DNA of 64,000 bases from Mycobacterium sp. IS-1742 (GTDB lineage Bacteria; Actinomycetota; Actinomycetes; Mycobacteriales; Mycobacteriaceae), in assembly GCF_001500125.1 (NCBI RefSeq), contig NZ_LQIV01000007.1:1-64000 (forward strand), read 5' to 3'. Position numbers and translations under genes: made by a program. This document shows positions 12,230-21,079 of the stretch, one piece after another. Numbering within the stretch: position 1 is the stretch's first letter; every line of letters begins with the position of its first letter. The notes under the pieces were generated by a model. It saw nothing but the letters and a program-made list of their open reading frames with translations, was not told the origin of the DNA and did no database searches.

Positions 12230-12886
12230 TCACTCCGTGAGCAGGCTTTCGGTGTTGACCCCGAGGACCTCGGCGACGGCTTCGGCGGTGACGGGCCCGG
12301 TCCGCAGGATGCGCGGGTGGGCGCCGCTGAGGTCGACGATCGTCGAGGCCGCCCGCTGTTCGGAGGGGCCGCCGTCGAGATAGACGTCGACCAGGTCGCC
12401 GAGCTGCTCGCGCGCGTCGGCCGCCGACACCGCGGCGGGCCGGCCGGAGATGTTGGCGCTCGACACGGCCATCGGGCCGACCTCGCGCAGCAGTTCGATG
12501 GCGACCGGGTGCAGCGGCATCCGCAGCATCACCGTGCCGTGCGCGTCACCGAGATCCCACGGCAGCGACGGCGCCTGCCGGACCACCAGGCTCAGCGCCC
12601 CCGGCCAGAACGCGCGGATCAGTTCCCGCGCCGTGTGCGGCACCGTGTAGACGAGGCCTTCGATGGTGTGCCAGGAGCCGACCAGCACGGGCACCGGCAT
12701 GTCGCGGCCGCGGCCCTTGGCGGCCAGCAGCGCGGCGACGGCGTCGTTGTTGAACGCGTCCGCGCCGATGCCGTAGACGGTGTCGGTCGGCAGCACCACC
12801 AACCCGCCGTCTTTCAGCGCACTGACGGCGGTCGCGATACCGGTCGCCCGGTTGTCGGGGTCGGTGCAGTCGAACAGTTCGGTCAT
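12230..12886 (-). CDS. sua5: L-threonylcarbamoyladenylate synthase (Sua5/YrdC/TsaC)
   Basis: Makes threonylcarbamoyl-AMP for the t6A modification at position 37 of ANN-decoding tRNAs. 218 aa; the YrdC fold is indicated by VVLPTDTVYGIGADA (about 30-44), KGRGRDMP and the SSANISGRPA motif. An open frame continues far upstream in the shadow of prmC, but ATG at 12886 overlaps the prmC stop by 4 nt and gives the family length. Threonine, its substrate, is made by the thr genes in the same window. Confidence 0.93.
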   Translation of the reverse strand: MTELFDCTDPDNRATGIATAVSALKDGGLVVLPTDTVYGIGADAFNNDAVAALLAAKGRGRDMPVPVLVGSWHTIEGLVYTVPHTARELIRAFWPGALSLVVRQAPSLPWDLGDAHGTVMLRMPLHPVAIELLREVGPMAVSSANISGRPAAVSAADAREQLGDLVDVYLDGGPSEQRAASTIVDLSGAHPRILRTGPVTAEAVAEVLGVNTESLLTE

Positions 12887-13776
12887 CGCCCCTCCGCGGT
12901 GGCAGTGGTGGCCGGTCGACGCCGGGCGGTGACGAAACGCGGCCGGCCGGTCAGATCGGTGTGGGCGGTCACGTCGTCGAAGACCGCGGCGTCGAGCGCG
13001 CGGCTGCGGCGAAAGGCCGCGGCCGTGAGCGCCGAGGTGGTGTCGTCGTGTTCGACCGCGCAGCGGCCACCGGGCCGCAGCCAGCGCCGCGCGAGTTCGA
13101 CGATCGCGTGGATCACCACCATGCCGTCGGGTCCGCCGAACAGCGCCTGGGGTGGATCGTGGTCGGCGACCTCGGGGTCGAGCTCCGCACCGTCGGGGAT
13201 GTACGGCGGGTTGGCGACGACGAGGTCGACGGCCCCGTCGAGATCGGGACGCAGGCCGGGCGCGGTGACGTCGGCGTCGACCAGCTCGACGCCGGTGCCG
13301 GCGAGGTTGCGCCGGGCGTAGCCGAGCGCGTCGGCGGAGTTCTCGACGGCGATCACCCGCGCCCCCGGGTGCGCGGTGGCGATCGCCAGCGCCAGCGCTC
13401 CCGAACCGGTGCACAGGTCCACGATCACCGGATCATCCGGAAGTGGTTGCCGCAGAGCCCATTCCAGCATCGCCTCGGTCTCCGGCCGCGGGATGAACAC
13501 CCCGGGGCCGACGCTGACCTGCACCGGCCCGAACGCCGCGGTTCCGGTGAGGTGCTGCAGCGGGATGCGCGTCGCACGCGCGGCCACCAGGTCGCCGAAG
13601 CGGGTGTGGAAGTGCGGCGGCAGGTCGGCGAACATCAGGCGCCCACGGTCGGTGCCCGCCGCGTGCGCGGCCAGCAGTTCCGCGTCCACCCGCGCCGACG
13701 CGATCCCGGCGGCGGCCAGCGCCGCCGTGGCCTCGTCGATGACCTGGCGCAGCGATGACGCGGGCGCCCGGGTCAT
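12883..13776 (-). CDS. prmC: Release-factor glutamine methyltransferase PrmC (HemK)
   Basis: Methylates the Gln of the GGQ motif of RF1/RF2 with S-adenosylmethionine. 297 aa: an N-terminal helical domain and a Rossmann domain with [15 protein letters not shown] and the catalytic VVANPPYIP. Its substrate gene prfA lies directly upstream with a 4-nt ATGA overlap, and sua5 overlaps downstream the same way, so the trio is translationally coupled. Confidence 0.95.
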   Translation of the reverse strand: MTRAPASSLRQVIDEATAALAAAGIASARVDAELLAAHAAGTDRGRLMFADLPPHFHTRFGDLVAARATRIPLQHLTGTAAFGPVQVSVGPGVFIPRPETEAMLEWALRQPLPDDPVIVDLCTGSGALALAIATAHPGARVIAVENSADALGYARRNLAGTGVELVDADVTAPGLRPDLDGAVDLVVANPPYIPDGAELDPEVADHDPPQALFGGPDGMVVIHAIVELARRWLRPGGRCAVEHDDTTSALTAAAFRRSRALDAAVFDDVTAHTDLTGRPRFVTARRRPATTATAEGR

Positions 13777-14846
13777 GAGCTCTGCAGTCGCGCCTGTTTG
13801 TCGGCGGCCGCCAGCGCGTCGAACAGCGGGTCGAGGTCGCCGTCGAGCACCTGGTCGAGGTTGTGCGCCTTGAAGTTGATGCGGTGGTCGGCGATCCGGT
13901 TCTCCGGGAAGTTGTACGTGCGGATGCGCTCGCTGCGATCGACGGTGCGGATCTGGCTGGCGCGGTCGGCCGACGCGTCAGCCTGGGCCTGCTCCTCGGC
14001 CAGCGACTGCAGCCGGGCGGCGAGCACCTGCATGGCGCGCGCCTTGTTCTGCAGCTGCGAGCGTTCGTTCTGGCAGGTGACGACGATGCCGGTGGGCAGG
14101 TGGGTGATCCGGACCGCCGAGTCGGTGGTGTTCACGCCCTGCCCGCCCTTGCCGGACGACCGGTAGACGTCGATCCGCAGATCGGATTCGTCGATCTGAA
14201 CCTGCTCGACCTCTTCGGGTTCGGGGTAGACGAGCACGCCCGCCGCCGACGTGTGCACCCGGCCCTGGGATTCGGTGACCGGGACCCGCTGCACCCGGTG
14301 CACGCCGCCCTCGAACTTCAGCCGCGACCAGACGCCGTCGGCGGAGTCGCCCTTGCTGCGGATCGACAGCGTCGCGTCCTTGTAGCCGCCGAGGTCGGAG
14401 CTGGTCTCGTCGAGGATCGTGACGGTCCACCCGTGCCGCTCGGCGTACCGGATGTACATCCGCGCGAGGTCGGCCGCGAACAGTGCCGACTCCTCGCCGC
14501 CCTCCCCCGACTTCACCTCGAGCACGATGTCGTCGGCGTCGTGCGGATCGCGGGGCGCGAGCAGATCCGACAGCTGGGTCTCCAGCGCGTCGACGGTGGC
14601 CTCGAGTTCGGGCACCTCGGCGGCGAAGGACTCGTCGTCGGCGGCCAGTTCGCGGGCGGCCTCGAGGTCACCGCGCGCCGCTTCGAGCTTGCGGTAGGTG
14701 GTGACGATCGGCGCCAGCTGGGCGAACCGGCGACCGGCCTTGCGGGCTTTCCCCGCGTCGGCGTGCAGAGCGGGGTCGGCGAGCTGACGCTCCAGGTCGG
14801 CGTGCTCGGCGAGCAACGCGTCAACCGCTGTGGTGGGAGCACTCAT
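13773..14846 (-). CDS. prfA: Peptide chain release factor 1
   Basis: Recognises UAA and UAG in the ribosomal A site. 357 aa, with the anticodon-like PVT of [10 protein letters not shown] and the GGQ hydrolysis loop [17 protein letters not shown]. The frame is open to 14882, but ATG at 14846 preceded by GGAGGTCGCG gives the normal start (MSAPTTAVD). Downstream it overlaps prmC, which modifies the GGQ glutamine. Confidence 0.97.
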   Translation of the reverse strand: MSAPTTAVDALLAEHADLERQLADPALHADAGKARKAGRRFAQLAPIVTTYRKLEAARGDLEAARELAADDESFAAEVPELEATVDALETQLSDLLAPRDPHDADDIVLEVKSGEGGEESALFAADLARMYIRYAERHGWTVTILDETSSDLGGYKDATLSIRSKGDSADGVWSRLKFEGGVHRVQRVPVTESQGRVHTSAAGVLVYPEPEEVEQVQIDESDLRIDVYRSSGKGGQGVNTTDSAVRITHLPTGIVVTCQNERSQLQNKARAMQVLAARLQSLAEEQAQADASADRASQIRTVDRSERIRTYNFPENRIADHRINFKAHNLDQVLDGDLDPLFDALAAADKQARLQSS

Positions 14847-14933
14847 CGCGACCTCCTTCCGCCGAGACTTCCCCGGACGCAAACCGACGCCCGGCCTGCG
14901 CGCGTGGCGACAGAGCGGGCGTCGGAGTGGTAG

Positions 14934-15146
14934 CTACTTGCTGCGCTTGCCGTAGCGCTTCTCGAAGCGCGCGACGCGGCCGCCGCTGTCGAGGATCTTC
15001 TGCTTGCCGGTGTAGAACGGGTGGCACTGTGAGCAGACCTCGACGACGATGTTGCCGCTCTTCTTGGTGCTGCGTGTGGTGAACGTGTTCCCACAGCCGC
15101 ACTGGACCGTGGTCTCGACGTAGTCAGGGTGAATACCCGTCTTCAT
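14934..15146 (-). CDS. rpmE: 50S ribosomal protein L31, zinc-binding form
   Basis: 70 aa. Four cysteines, Cys16, Cys18, Cys38 and Cys41 (CGC and CSQC), form the zinc site of the C+ type L31, which mycobacteria swap for a C- paralogue under zinc limitation through Zur. It is upstream of prfA (87 bp gap), as in M. tuberculosis. No Zur box was identified upstream. Confidence 0.97.
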   Translation of the reverse strand: MKTGIHPDYVETTVQCGCGNTFTTRSTKKSGNIVVEVCSQCHPFYTGKQKILDSGGRVARFEKRYGKRSK

Positions 15147-15265
15147 TGGTGTCCTCTTCGATCGGGGCCGCCGGGTCGCCCGCTCATGACCTGCGCTGAG
15201 GTGGGCGTGAACCGGAACCGAGGGTGTGACTAGCGGTCAATTATGCCAGGTCAACCGCCAAGAGC

Positions 15266-15856
15266 CTAAACGCGCGGCAGGACGGCGCTATTCCGGCCGG
15301 ACAGCGCCAGCACGATGTCGCGGATCGGGGCGCTGACCGGCCTGCCGGAGCCCACCGCGAAGTCGGCGTCCGTCGCCTGCAGCGCCATCCCGGCGAACCG
15401 CCTGCGGGCATGGAACGGGAAGCCCATGCTCCACAGCCGCTGCGCGGCGATCACGGCGGGCGCCGGCGGCATCTCCCGCTCGATGCCGAGCGGAACGGCG
15501 ATGTCCTGGGTGTGGACGAGCACGTCGGTCAGCGGGTCGGCGACCGCCGTGCCGGGCGGCCTGCGCCGGACCCCCACCATGGCCCGCAGCGCCGCGACGA
15601 TCTCGTCGGGTGGGCGCGGATCCTGCCGGGCCAGCCGCGACACCATGGCGTTGAACCGGAAACCCGACCGCACGGCCTCGAACGCCATACGCGGCCACGG
15701 CGCCGTCGAGTGCGTGAGGTGGACCGCGACGTCGCGCACCGACCAGCCCTCGCACAGCGACGGGGCGGCCCACTGCTCGGCGGTCAGCGTGTCGAGGAGG
15801 TCGGCGAGGGCGGTGCGCTGCGCATCGATGTGGGTCCAGATCTCGGCGTCGTCCAC
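15266..15856 (-). CDS. DinB/mycothiol-dependent maleylpyruvate isomerase-like protein
   Basis: 196 aa. The N-terminus (TLTAEQWAAPSLCEGWSVRDVAVHLTHS) is the hallmark of the actinobacterial DinB-fold maleylpyruvate-isomerase N-terminal domain (TIGR03083-like), which binds a metal through His residues and often uses mycothiol. The substrate is unknown. GTG start at 15856, preceded by AAAGGGAG. It is divergent from a MarR regulator, and a palindromic operator overlaps its leader, so it is probably that regulator's target. Part of a small block not found between rho and rpmE in M. tuberculosis. Confidence 0.75.
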   Translation of the reverse strand: MDDAEIWTHIDAQRTALADLLDTLTAEQWAAPSLCEGWSVRDVAVHLTHSTAPWPRMAFEAVRSGFRFNAMVSRLARQDPRPPDEIVAALRAMVGVRRRPPGTAVADPLTDVLVHTQDIAVPLGIEREMPPAPAVIAAQRLWSMGFPFHARRRFAGMALQATDADFAVGSGRPVSAPIRDIVLALSGRNSAVLPRV

Positions 15857-15867
15857 GATGGCTCCCT

Positions 15868-15897
15868 TTAGTCAGCTTACCTGACTAAATTAGTCAG
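15868..15897. promoter_or_regulatory. MarR-type operator with three half-sites
   Basis: TTAGTCAG (15868-15875), CTGACTAA (15881-15888) and TTAGTCAG (15890-15897). The last two form a 17-bp perfect palindrome centred on one A, and the first two a second inverted repeat with a 5-bp spacer. It lies in the 64-bp gap between the divergent isomerase-like gene and the MarR gene and touches the leader of the former, so binding could shut both promoters. Regulator assignment is by adjacency. Confidence 0.75.
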
Positions 15898-15920
15898 GGA
15901 ACCGTACTAAAGTCAACGGG

Positions 15921-16355
15921 GTGGCCGAGACTCCGAGCGTCACCACGCTCATGTTCGTCGCGCACCGGGCCGCGGAGACGCGGATTTTCGACGCCCTGCG
16001 CGCAGCGGGCTTCGACGACCTGACACTGGCGCAGAGCAGGATCGGCCAGCGGCTGCGCCCGGACGGCATCCGCCTCACCGACCTGGCCGAGGAGGCCCGG
16101 GTCACCAAGCAGACGGCCGGCGCGCTGGTCGACCAACTCGAACGCGCCGGTTACGTCGTCCGCACGCCCGATCCCACCGACGCGCGGGCCCGCCTGGTGA
16201 TGCTGAGCGACCGGGGGCGGCGGTTGTGCGCCGCCGCCGCGTCCGAGCTGGCGGTCGTCGAGCGGGAGTGGCGCTCACATCTGGGAGCGGAGACCTTCGA
16301 CCGGTTGCACGAGGCGATGGTGTCGCTGCGCGAGATCACCGACCCGTACCGCTGA
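15921..16355 (+). CDS. MarR-family transcriptional regulator
   Basis: 144-aa winged-helix repressor. The recognition region is LTDLAEEARVTKQTAGALVDQLERAGYVVR (in parts, residues about 52-80), followed by the wing DPTDARARLVMLSDRGR. GTG start at 15921; upstream is a 3-half-site palindrome likely bound by this protein. The last 20 nt overlap the end of the convergent acyl-CoA synthetase gene. The ligand is unknown; phenolic or thiol-reactive compounds are common for the family. Confidence 0.88.
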   Translation: MAETPSVTTLMFVAHRAAETRIFDALRAAGFDDLTLAQSRIGQRLRPDGIRLTDLAEEARVTKQTAGALVDQLERAGYVVRTPDPTDARARLVMLSDRGRRLCAAAASELAVVEREWRSHLGAETFDRLHEAMVSLREITDPYR

Positions 16356-17934
16356 CCGACGGCTCGGTCAGGACCCGGTAGGTGTTCCGGTCGCGTTTCC
16401 ACAGCAGGCGGCCTCGCGGTTCGGTGCCCATCGCGACCAGTTCGCGCTTGAGGATCTTGTTGGTCGCGGTGCTCGGCAGATCGCCGGCGATCCACACGTA
16501 CCGCGGCCGGCCCTTCGTCGAGAGGTCGCGCTGGGCGGTGAGGAACGCCTCGAACTCCTCGGGCGTCAGCTTCGCATCGTCCTGCAGCACGACCGCGGCC
16601 ATCACCTGATCACCGACGTGGTCGTCGGGCACCGGGTAGACCGCGACACGGTTGATCGCGGGCAGGCGCAACAGGATTCGTTCGATGGGCGCCGCGGTGA
16701 GGTTCTCCCCGTCGACGCGCATCCAGTCTCCGGTCCGTCCGGCCAGATAGATCCACCCGTCGGCGTCGCGGTAGGCGAGGTCGCCCGACCAGTACATGCC
16801 GTGGCGCATCCGCTCCCCCGTGGCGCCGGGATCGTTGTAGTAACCACGGAACAGTCCACCGCCTGCGGTGTTGACCAACTCTCCCACCGCGGCGTCGGCG
16901 TTGAGCAGCGCCCCGTTCTCGTCGAACCGGGCCACCTCGCACTCGCGGACCGTGTCGGGGTCGTAGATCGCGACGCCCGGGAAGCCCTTGCCGATCGATC
17001 CGTGAGGGCAGTCGTCGGGCCGGGTGATGATGACCGCGGTCTCGGTCGACCCGAATCCGTCCCAGACCGTGCACCCGAACCGGCGGCCGAACGCCTCGAT
17101 GTCGCGGTCGGCGGCCTCGTTGCCGAAGGCGATGCGCAGCGGGTTGTCGTGGTCGTCTGGCTTCTCGGTGGTGGCGAGGATGTAAGCGAGCGGTTTACCG
17201 ACGTAGTTCATGTAGGTGGCGCCGTAGCGGCGGATGTCGGAGAGGAACCGCGACGCCGAGAACGTCGCCGGGGCCATCGCCGCGCCCGCGCCGACGGCGA
17301 CGCTCCAGCCCGCATAGACGGCGTTGGAGTGGAACAGCGGCATGGCCAGATAACAGACGTCGTCCTCGGTGAGCCCGTAGCGCTCCACCAGGGCGCTGCC
17401 GGCGAACAGGACCATCGCGTGCGGCACCTGCACGGCCTTGGGTTCCCCGCTGGTCCCCGAGGTGAAGATCATCATGAACGTGTCGTCGGCGCCGACTTCG
17501 CGGTGCGGCGTGAGTTCGGGCGCGCCGGCCAGGCGCCGAGCCCAGTCGTCGGCGCCGAGGTCGATCACGGTGACGCCGGGCAGGTCGAGCCCGTCGATCA
17601 GCGCCCGGTGCTCGGCGTTGACCAGCAGGATCTGGCAGTCCACCCGCGCGATGTCCCGGGCCAGCGCCTCACCCCGCCGGGTGGTGTTGACCCCGCACAG
17701 CACGTAGCCGCCGAGCGCCGCGGCGGCCAGTGTGGTGAGCATGTCGGGCGTGTTGCCCAGCAGGACGCCCACGTGCAGCGGACGGGCCGGATCGGCGGCG
17801 GCGATGACCGCGGCGGCCTCCCTCGACGCCTCCGCGAGGTGTTCGCGCCACGTCCAGCTGCGGTCGCCGTAGCGGACCGCGACGGCGTCGGAGTCGGCGC
17901 GCTCGCGCAGCAGGCCCTGCAGAGTGTCGGGCAC
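16336..17934 (-). CDS. Fatty-acyl-CoA/AMP ligase (FadD family)
   Basis: 532-aa adenylate-forming enzyme. Motifs: IFTSGTSGEPKAVQ (P-loop, about 152-166), GFGSTETAVI (adenine binding), YWSGDLAYRD and the hinge, and the C-terminal TNKILKREL Lys. It probably activates a carboxylic acid to acyl-CoA; length and sequence resemble the FadD1/FadD17 group of mycobacteria. GTG start at 17934 with GAGGTGG upstream. An 18-bp palindrome lies 25 bp upstream, between it and a divergent TetR gene that probably represses it. Confidence 0.88.
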   Translation of the reverse strand: MPDTLQGLLRERADSDAVAVRYGDRSWTWREHLAEASREAAAVIAAADPARPLHVGVLLGNTPDMLTTLAAAALGGYVLCGVNTTRRGEALARDIARVDCQILLVNAEHRALIDGLDLPGVTVIDLGADDWARRLAGAPELTPHREVGADDTFMMIFTSGTSGEPKAVQVPHAMVLFAGSALVERYGLTEDDVCYLAMPLFHSNAVYAGWSVAVGAGAAMAPATFSASRFLSDIRRYGATYMNYVGKPLAYILATTEKPDDHDNPLRIAFGNEAADRDIEAFGRRFGCTVWDGFGSTETAVIITRPDDCPHGSIGKGFPGVAIYDPDTVRECEVARFDENGALLNADAAVGELVNTAGGGLFRGYYNDPGATGERMRHGMYWSGDLAYRDADGWIYLAGRTGDWMRVDGENLTAAPIERILLRLPAINRVAVYPVPDDHVGDQVMAAVVLQDDAKLTPEEFEAFLTAQRDLSTKGRPRYVWIAGDLPSTATNKILKRELVAMGTEPRGRLLWKRDRNTYRVLTEPSVSGTGR

Positions 17935-17958
17935 GAGTCCACCTCGATCGTTGAGTGA

Positions 17959-17976
17959 ACAGATTTCCCAATCTGT
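17959..17976. promoter_or_regulatory. TetR-type palindromic operator
   Basis: ACAGATT-TCCC-AATCTGT, a perfect 7-bp inverted repeat with a 4-bp centre, just upstream of the acyl-CoA ligase start and facing the TetR gene. Size and location fit a TetR-family operator controlling the ligase. Direct autoregulation is less clear because the TetR start is 100 bp away. Confidence 0.65.
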
Positions 17977-18076
17977 CTACCATGTTCGTCCGGCGCACCG
18001 GAACGGCGCGCCTGTTGGCAGAATGCACTCGTCGCGTTGCCCACGCGGCGAAACGCCCGAAGGAGGCAGAAGCCCG

Positions 18077-18682
18077 GTGACGGCAACGACGCCCACGCGG
18101 TCTGCACGTGACCGGTTGATCGACGCAGCGGAATCCTGCTTGCGCGCCAAGGGGATTCGGGCGACGACCGTATCCGAGGTGGCCGAGGTGGCCGGCGTCT
18201 CGCGCGGCTGGCTCTACCGGCATTTCCCGGACAAGGCGTCCCTGCTCGGGGCGGCGATCGTGCGGCTCAACGAGGCCTACTGGTCCGAGGCGCACGCGGT
18301 GCTCGAGCCCGTCGACGGGCTGGCCGAACAGATCGTGGCGGGCATCCGGCACGGCAGGCAGGCCTACGACGATCCCGGCGCCCTGCTGATGAGGCTTCGC
18401 CTGGAGGAACCGGAGGAGTTCGCCGCCTGCGCCGGTGCCGGCGTGCAGGGTCTGGTGCCCGACCTGGCCGACTTCTGGAGCCGCTACCTCCTCGCCGCCC
18501 GAGAGCGCGGCGAGATCCACCCGGCCACCGACGTCGCCGAGGCGTCGGAGTGGGTGGCCCGGTCGGTGATCTCGCTGGCGACGGTTCCGGGCAACACACT
18601 CGACCCCACGGACCGGGCCGCTCTGCTCACCCACGTCCGCAGGTATGTGATGCCGGGGTTGCGGGCCGACCCGGCGGTCTGA
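18077..18682 (+). CDS. TetR-family transcriptional regulator
   Basis: 201 aa with an N-terminal HTH: TTVSEVAEVAGVSRGWLYRH, then FPDKASLLGAA, typical of TetR. The frame is open upstream to 17924, but GTG at 18077 has GGAGG 10 nt upstream and gives a normal length. It is divergent from the FadD-type ligase with a palindrome between them, so it is likely a fatty-acid or xenobiotic-responsive repressor; the ligand is unknown. Confidence 0.88.
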   Translation: MTATTPTRSARDRLIDAAESCLRAKGIRATTVSEVAEVAGVSRGWLYRHFPDKASLLGAAIVRLNEAYWSEAHAVLEPVDGLAEQIVAGIRHGRQAYDDPGALLMRLRLEEPEEFAACAGAGVQGLVPDLADFWSRYLLAARERGEIHPATDVAEASEWVARSVISLATVPGNTLDPTDRAALLTHVRRYVMPGLRADPAV

Positions 18683-18696
18683 GGCCGGCGCGTCAG

Positions 18697-18762
18697 GGCG
18701 TCGAGTGTGTCGCCATGGCGGCGGTGCCGCCGATTTCCCGCCGTGTGTTCACAGTCGGCGCC
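18697..18762 (-). repeat. 66-bp intergenic repeat, copy A
   Basis: Ends GGCGTCGAGTGTG (18697-18709) and CACAGTCGGCGCC (18750-18762) are near-perfect inverted repeats of each other. On the reverse strand the internal block GGCGGGAAAT follows GACTGTG after exactly 7 nt, then 23 nt to CACACTCG. Copies B (46520-46585) and C (52718-52783) have the same spacing and length. It lies between the TetR gene and the rho terminator. Confidence 0.8.
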
Positions 18763-18781
18763 GTGGAGGCACAGTCGACAC

Positions 18782-18812
18782 GAAAAAGCCCCCGCCGAGG
18801 CGGAGGCTTTTC
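18782..18812 (-). terminator. Intrinsic terminator of rho
   Basis: Reverse strand: AAAAGCCTCCGCC pairs with GGCGGGGGCTTTTT (one wobble, one bulged T), ending in a T5 run, 12 bp after the rho stop. A long A/T-flanked GC stem with a T-run makes this one of the clearest intrinsic terminators in the window, and it sits behind the gene for the alternative termination factor. Confidence 0.85.
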
Positions 18813-18823
18813 GGTGTCCGGGA

Positions 18824-20851
18824 CTAGTCGTTGTCCGCCGACCCCGGCGCGGTCTTGGAGACCTGCACCAGGAACTCGTAGTTCGTCTTGGTCTTGCGCA
18901 GCTGGCTCATCAGCAGGTCGATGGCCTGATGGCTGTCGAGACCCGACAGCACCCGGCGCAGCTTGTGCACGATCGCGAACTCGTCCGGGCCGAGCAGCAG
19001 CTCGTCCTTGCGGGTGCCCGACGGGTTCACGTCGACCGCCGGGAACACCCGGCGTTCGGCGATCTTGCGGTCGAGCTTGAGCTCGGCGTTGCCGGTGCCC
19101 TTGAACTCCTCGAAGATCACCGTGTCGCCGGTCGACCCGGTCTCGACCATCGCGGTCGCGACGATGGTCAGCGAACCGCCCTCCTCGATGTTGCGCGCGG
19201 CGCCGAGGAACCGCTTGGGCGGGTACAGCGCGGTCGAGTCCACACCACCGGACAGGATGCGGCCCGACGCCGGGGAGGCGTTGTTGTAGGCGCGGCCCAG
19301 TCGGGTGATCGAGTCGAGCAGCACCACGACGTCCTTGCCCTGCTCCACCAGACGCTTGGCGCGCTCGATGGCCAGCTCGGCGACGGTGGTGTGGTCCGAC
19401 GGCGGCCGGTCGAAGGTCGAGGCGATGACCTCACCCTTGACCGAGCGCTGCATGTCGGTGACCTCTTCGGGACGCTCGTCGACGAGCACCACCATCAGGT
19501 GGCATTCCGGGTTGTTACGGGTGATCGCGTTGGCGATGTCCTGCATGATCGTGGTCTTACCGGCCTTGGGCGGCGACACGATCAGCGCGCGCTGCCCCTT
19601 GCCGATCGGCATGATCAGGTCGATGACGCGGGTGGTCAGCTTGTCCGGAGAGGTCTCCAGGCGCAGCCGCTGATTCGGGTACAGCGGGGTCAGCTTGCCG
19701 AACTCGGGACGCTTCCTGGCGTCCTCGACCGGCCCGCCGTTGACGCTGTCCAGACGCACCAGCGGGTTGAACTTCTGGCGCGGATTCTGACCGCCGCCCT
19801 CACCCTCCTTGGGCACCTTGACCGCACCGGTCACGGCGTCGCCGCGGCGCAGTCCGTTCTTGCGCACCATGTTCATCGACACGTAGACGTCGTTCGGCCC
19901 GGGCAGGTAGCCGGAGGTGCGGACGAACGCGTAGTTGTCGAGGACGTCGAGGATGCCGGCGACGGGCTGGACGACGTCGTCCTCGCGGATCTCGGTGTCA
20001 CCGGCCCCGCCGCCGCTCTCGCCGCCCCGCTCGCCGCGACGCCTGCGGTCGCGGAACCGGCGTCCGCGGCGGCCACCGCGGCCGTCGCCGTCGGCGTCAC
20101 CGTCGGCGTTGTTGTTGTTACGGTTGCCCTGGCCCTGATCGTTGTCGGAGCGGTTGTCGGACCGGTCATCGGACTGGTCGCGCTGACGGTCGCCACGACG
20201 TTGCTCGCCCCTGGACTGGTCGCCTCTGCCCTGGTCACCCTTGCCCTGATCGGACTTGGGCTGGCCGTCCCTGGGCTGCTCGGCGTCGGACTGCTGCTGC
20301 GCGGGCTTGTCGCCCTTCGTGCGCTCGTTCCTGGGCCGTTCATTCTTGGGCTCGGCCGCGGCCTGTTCGGCTGGGGCGGCGACGGTGGCCGGCTCATCGG
20401 CATTGACCTCATCGGTCTTCGGCTCATCGCTCTTGGGCTCGTCGGCTGTGGGCTCGGCGGCCTTGGGCTGGGCGGCGCCGGCCTGGCGGGACGCCCCACG
20501 ACGCTCGCGGCGCGGCGGGGTCTGCGGTGCGGCGGTGTCCGCCGAGGCGTTCTCCGCCTTGGCGCCGTTGCCCTCACCGCGGCGCTCACGGATGGCGGCG
20601 ATCAGTTCGCTCTTGCGCATACCGGAGGCGCCTTCGACGCCGATCTGCCGGGCCAGAGCGCGCAGTTCCGGCAGCACCATCGAGGTCAGGGAGGTCGCGC
20701 GGTCACCCGACGCGACGGTGGCCGTCGGAGCGGTCTCCGCGGTCGTCGTGGTGACGGCCGGGGTCTCCGACGCCGGGGAATCGGTGTTCACGACGTCCGG
20801 CGAGTCTGTTCGCTCAGCGCTGTCGGCCGTGAAGAGGTCCGTATCGGTCAC
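18824..20851 (-). CDS. rho: Transcription termination factor Rho
   Basis: 675-aa hexameric RNA helicase. Order: Rho N-terminal helices (about 53-90, ending MRKSELIAAIRERRG), a roughly 200-residue disordered insert rich in Glu/Lys/Pro then Arg/Gly/Asp/Asn (runs such as GNRNNNNADGD), the cold-shock RNA-binding domain (from about 297), and the RecA-like ATPase with P-loop SPPKAGKTTIMQDI and the DSITRLGRAYN Walker B and Q-loop region. Such inserts are typical of high-GC Actinobacteria and add RNA affinity. GTG at 20851 follows AAAGGAATTCC; the longer upstream frame lacks support. Confidence 0.96.
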   Translation of the reverse strand: MTDTDLFTADSAERTDSPDVVNTDSPASETPAVTTTTAETAPTATVASGDRATSLTSMVLPELRALARQIGVEGASGMRKSELIAAIRERRGEGNGAKAENASADTAAPQTPPRRERRGASRQAGAAQPKAAEPTADEPKSDEPKTDEVNADEPATVAAPAEQAAAEPKNERPRNERTKGDKPAQQQSDAEQPRDGQPKSDQGKGDQGRGDQSRGEQRRGDRQRDQSDDRSDNRSDNDQGQGNRNNNNADGDADGDGRGGRRGRRFRDRRRRGERGGESGGGAGDTEIREDDVVQPVAGILDVLDNYAFVRTSGYLPGPNDVYVSMNMVRKNGLRRGDAVTGAVKVPKEGEGGGQNPRQKFNPLVRLDSVNGGPVEDARKRPEFGKLTPLYPNQRLRLETSPDKLTTRVIDLIMPIGKGQRALIVSPPKAGKTTIMQDIANAITRNNPECHLMVVLVDERPEEVTDMQRSVKGEVIASTFDRPPSDHTTVAELAIERAKRLVEQGKDVVVLLDSITRLGRAYNNASPASGRILSGGVDSTALYPPKRFLGAARNIEEGGSLTIVATAMVETGSTGDTVIFEEFKGTGNAELKLDRKIAERRVFPAVDVNPSGTRKDELLLGPDEFAIVHKLRRVLSGLDSHQAIDLLMSQLRKTKTNYEFLVQVSKTAPGSADND

Positions 20852-20866
20852 GGAATTCCTTTCTTT

Positions 20867-20893
20867 CCCTCGCTGATTGCGTTTGCGCGAGGG
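20867..20893 (-). other. Hairpin directly upstream of the rho ribosome-binding site
   Basis: CCCTCGC (20867-20873) pairs with GCGAGGG (20887-20893) around a 13-nt loop, right before AAAGAAAGGAATTCC-GTG. Further up the leader are GTTCGGC/GCTGAAC (one wobble), TTCGCC/GGCGAA and CACCGT/ACGGTG stems. The leader of about 220 nt is unusually long and structured, as expected if rho is autoregulated. Confidence 0.5.
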
Positions 20894-21079
20894 CTCAAAA
20901 TGTCCTTGGCGTTCAGCCGATCCGCCGAACGCGAAGGTTCCACCGTCGCCTGTGCAACGGTGATCGCCGGGATTCGCCGCCATGGGGCGAACCGTCGGTC
21001 CACGAGTGAAACACGGGAAAGATGAGGATCGTCCTAGTGTCGGCGCAGGCAGAGACGCTGCAATTGCTGGACGAAAGCG

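Noticed and set aside
18023..18076. Upstream ATG and open frame (from 17924) as the TetR start
   Set aside because: The added 51 residues have no TetR character and cover the operator region; GTG at 18077 has a good SD and gives the usual length.
18707..21025. Long forward-strand open frame across rho whose middle looks like a polytopic membrane protein (Leu/Val/Ala/Gly-rich)
   Set aside because: It is the antisense shadow of the Arg/Gly/Asp/Asn and Glu/Lys/Pro repeats of Rho. No ribosome site or homology is seen, and the Rho frame has all family motifs.
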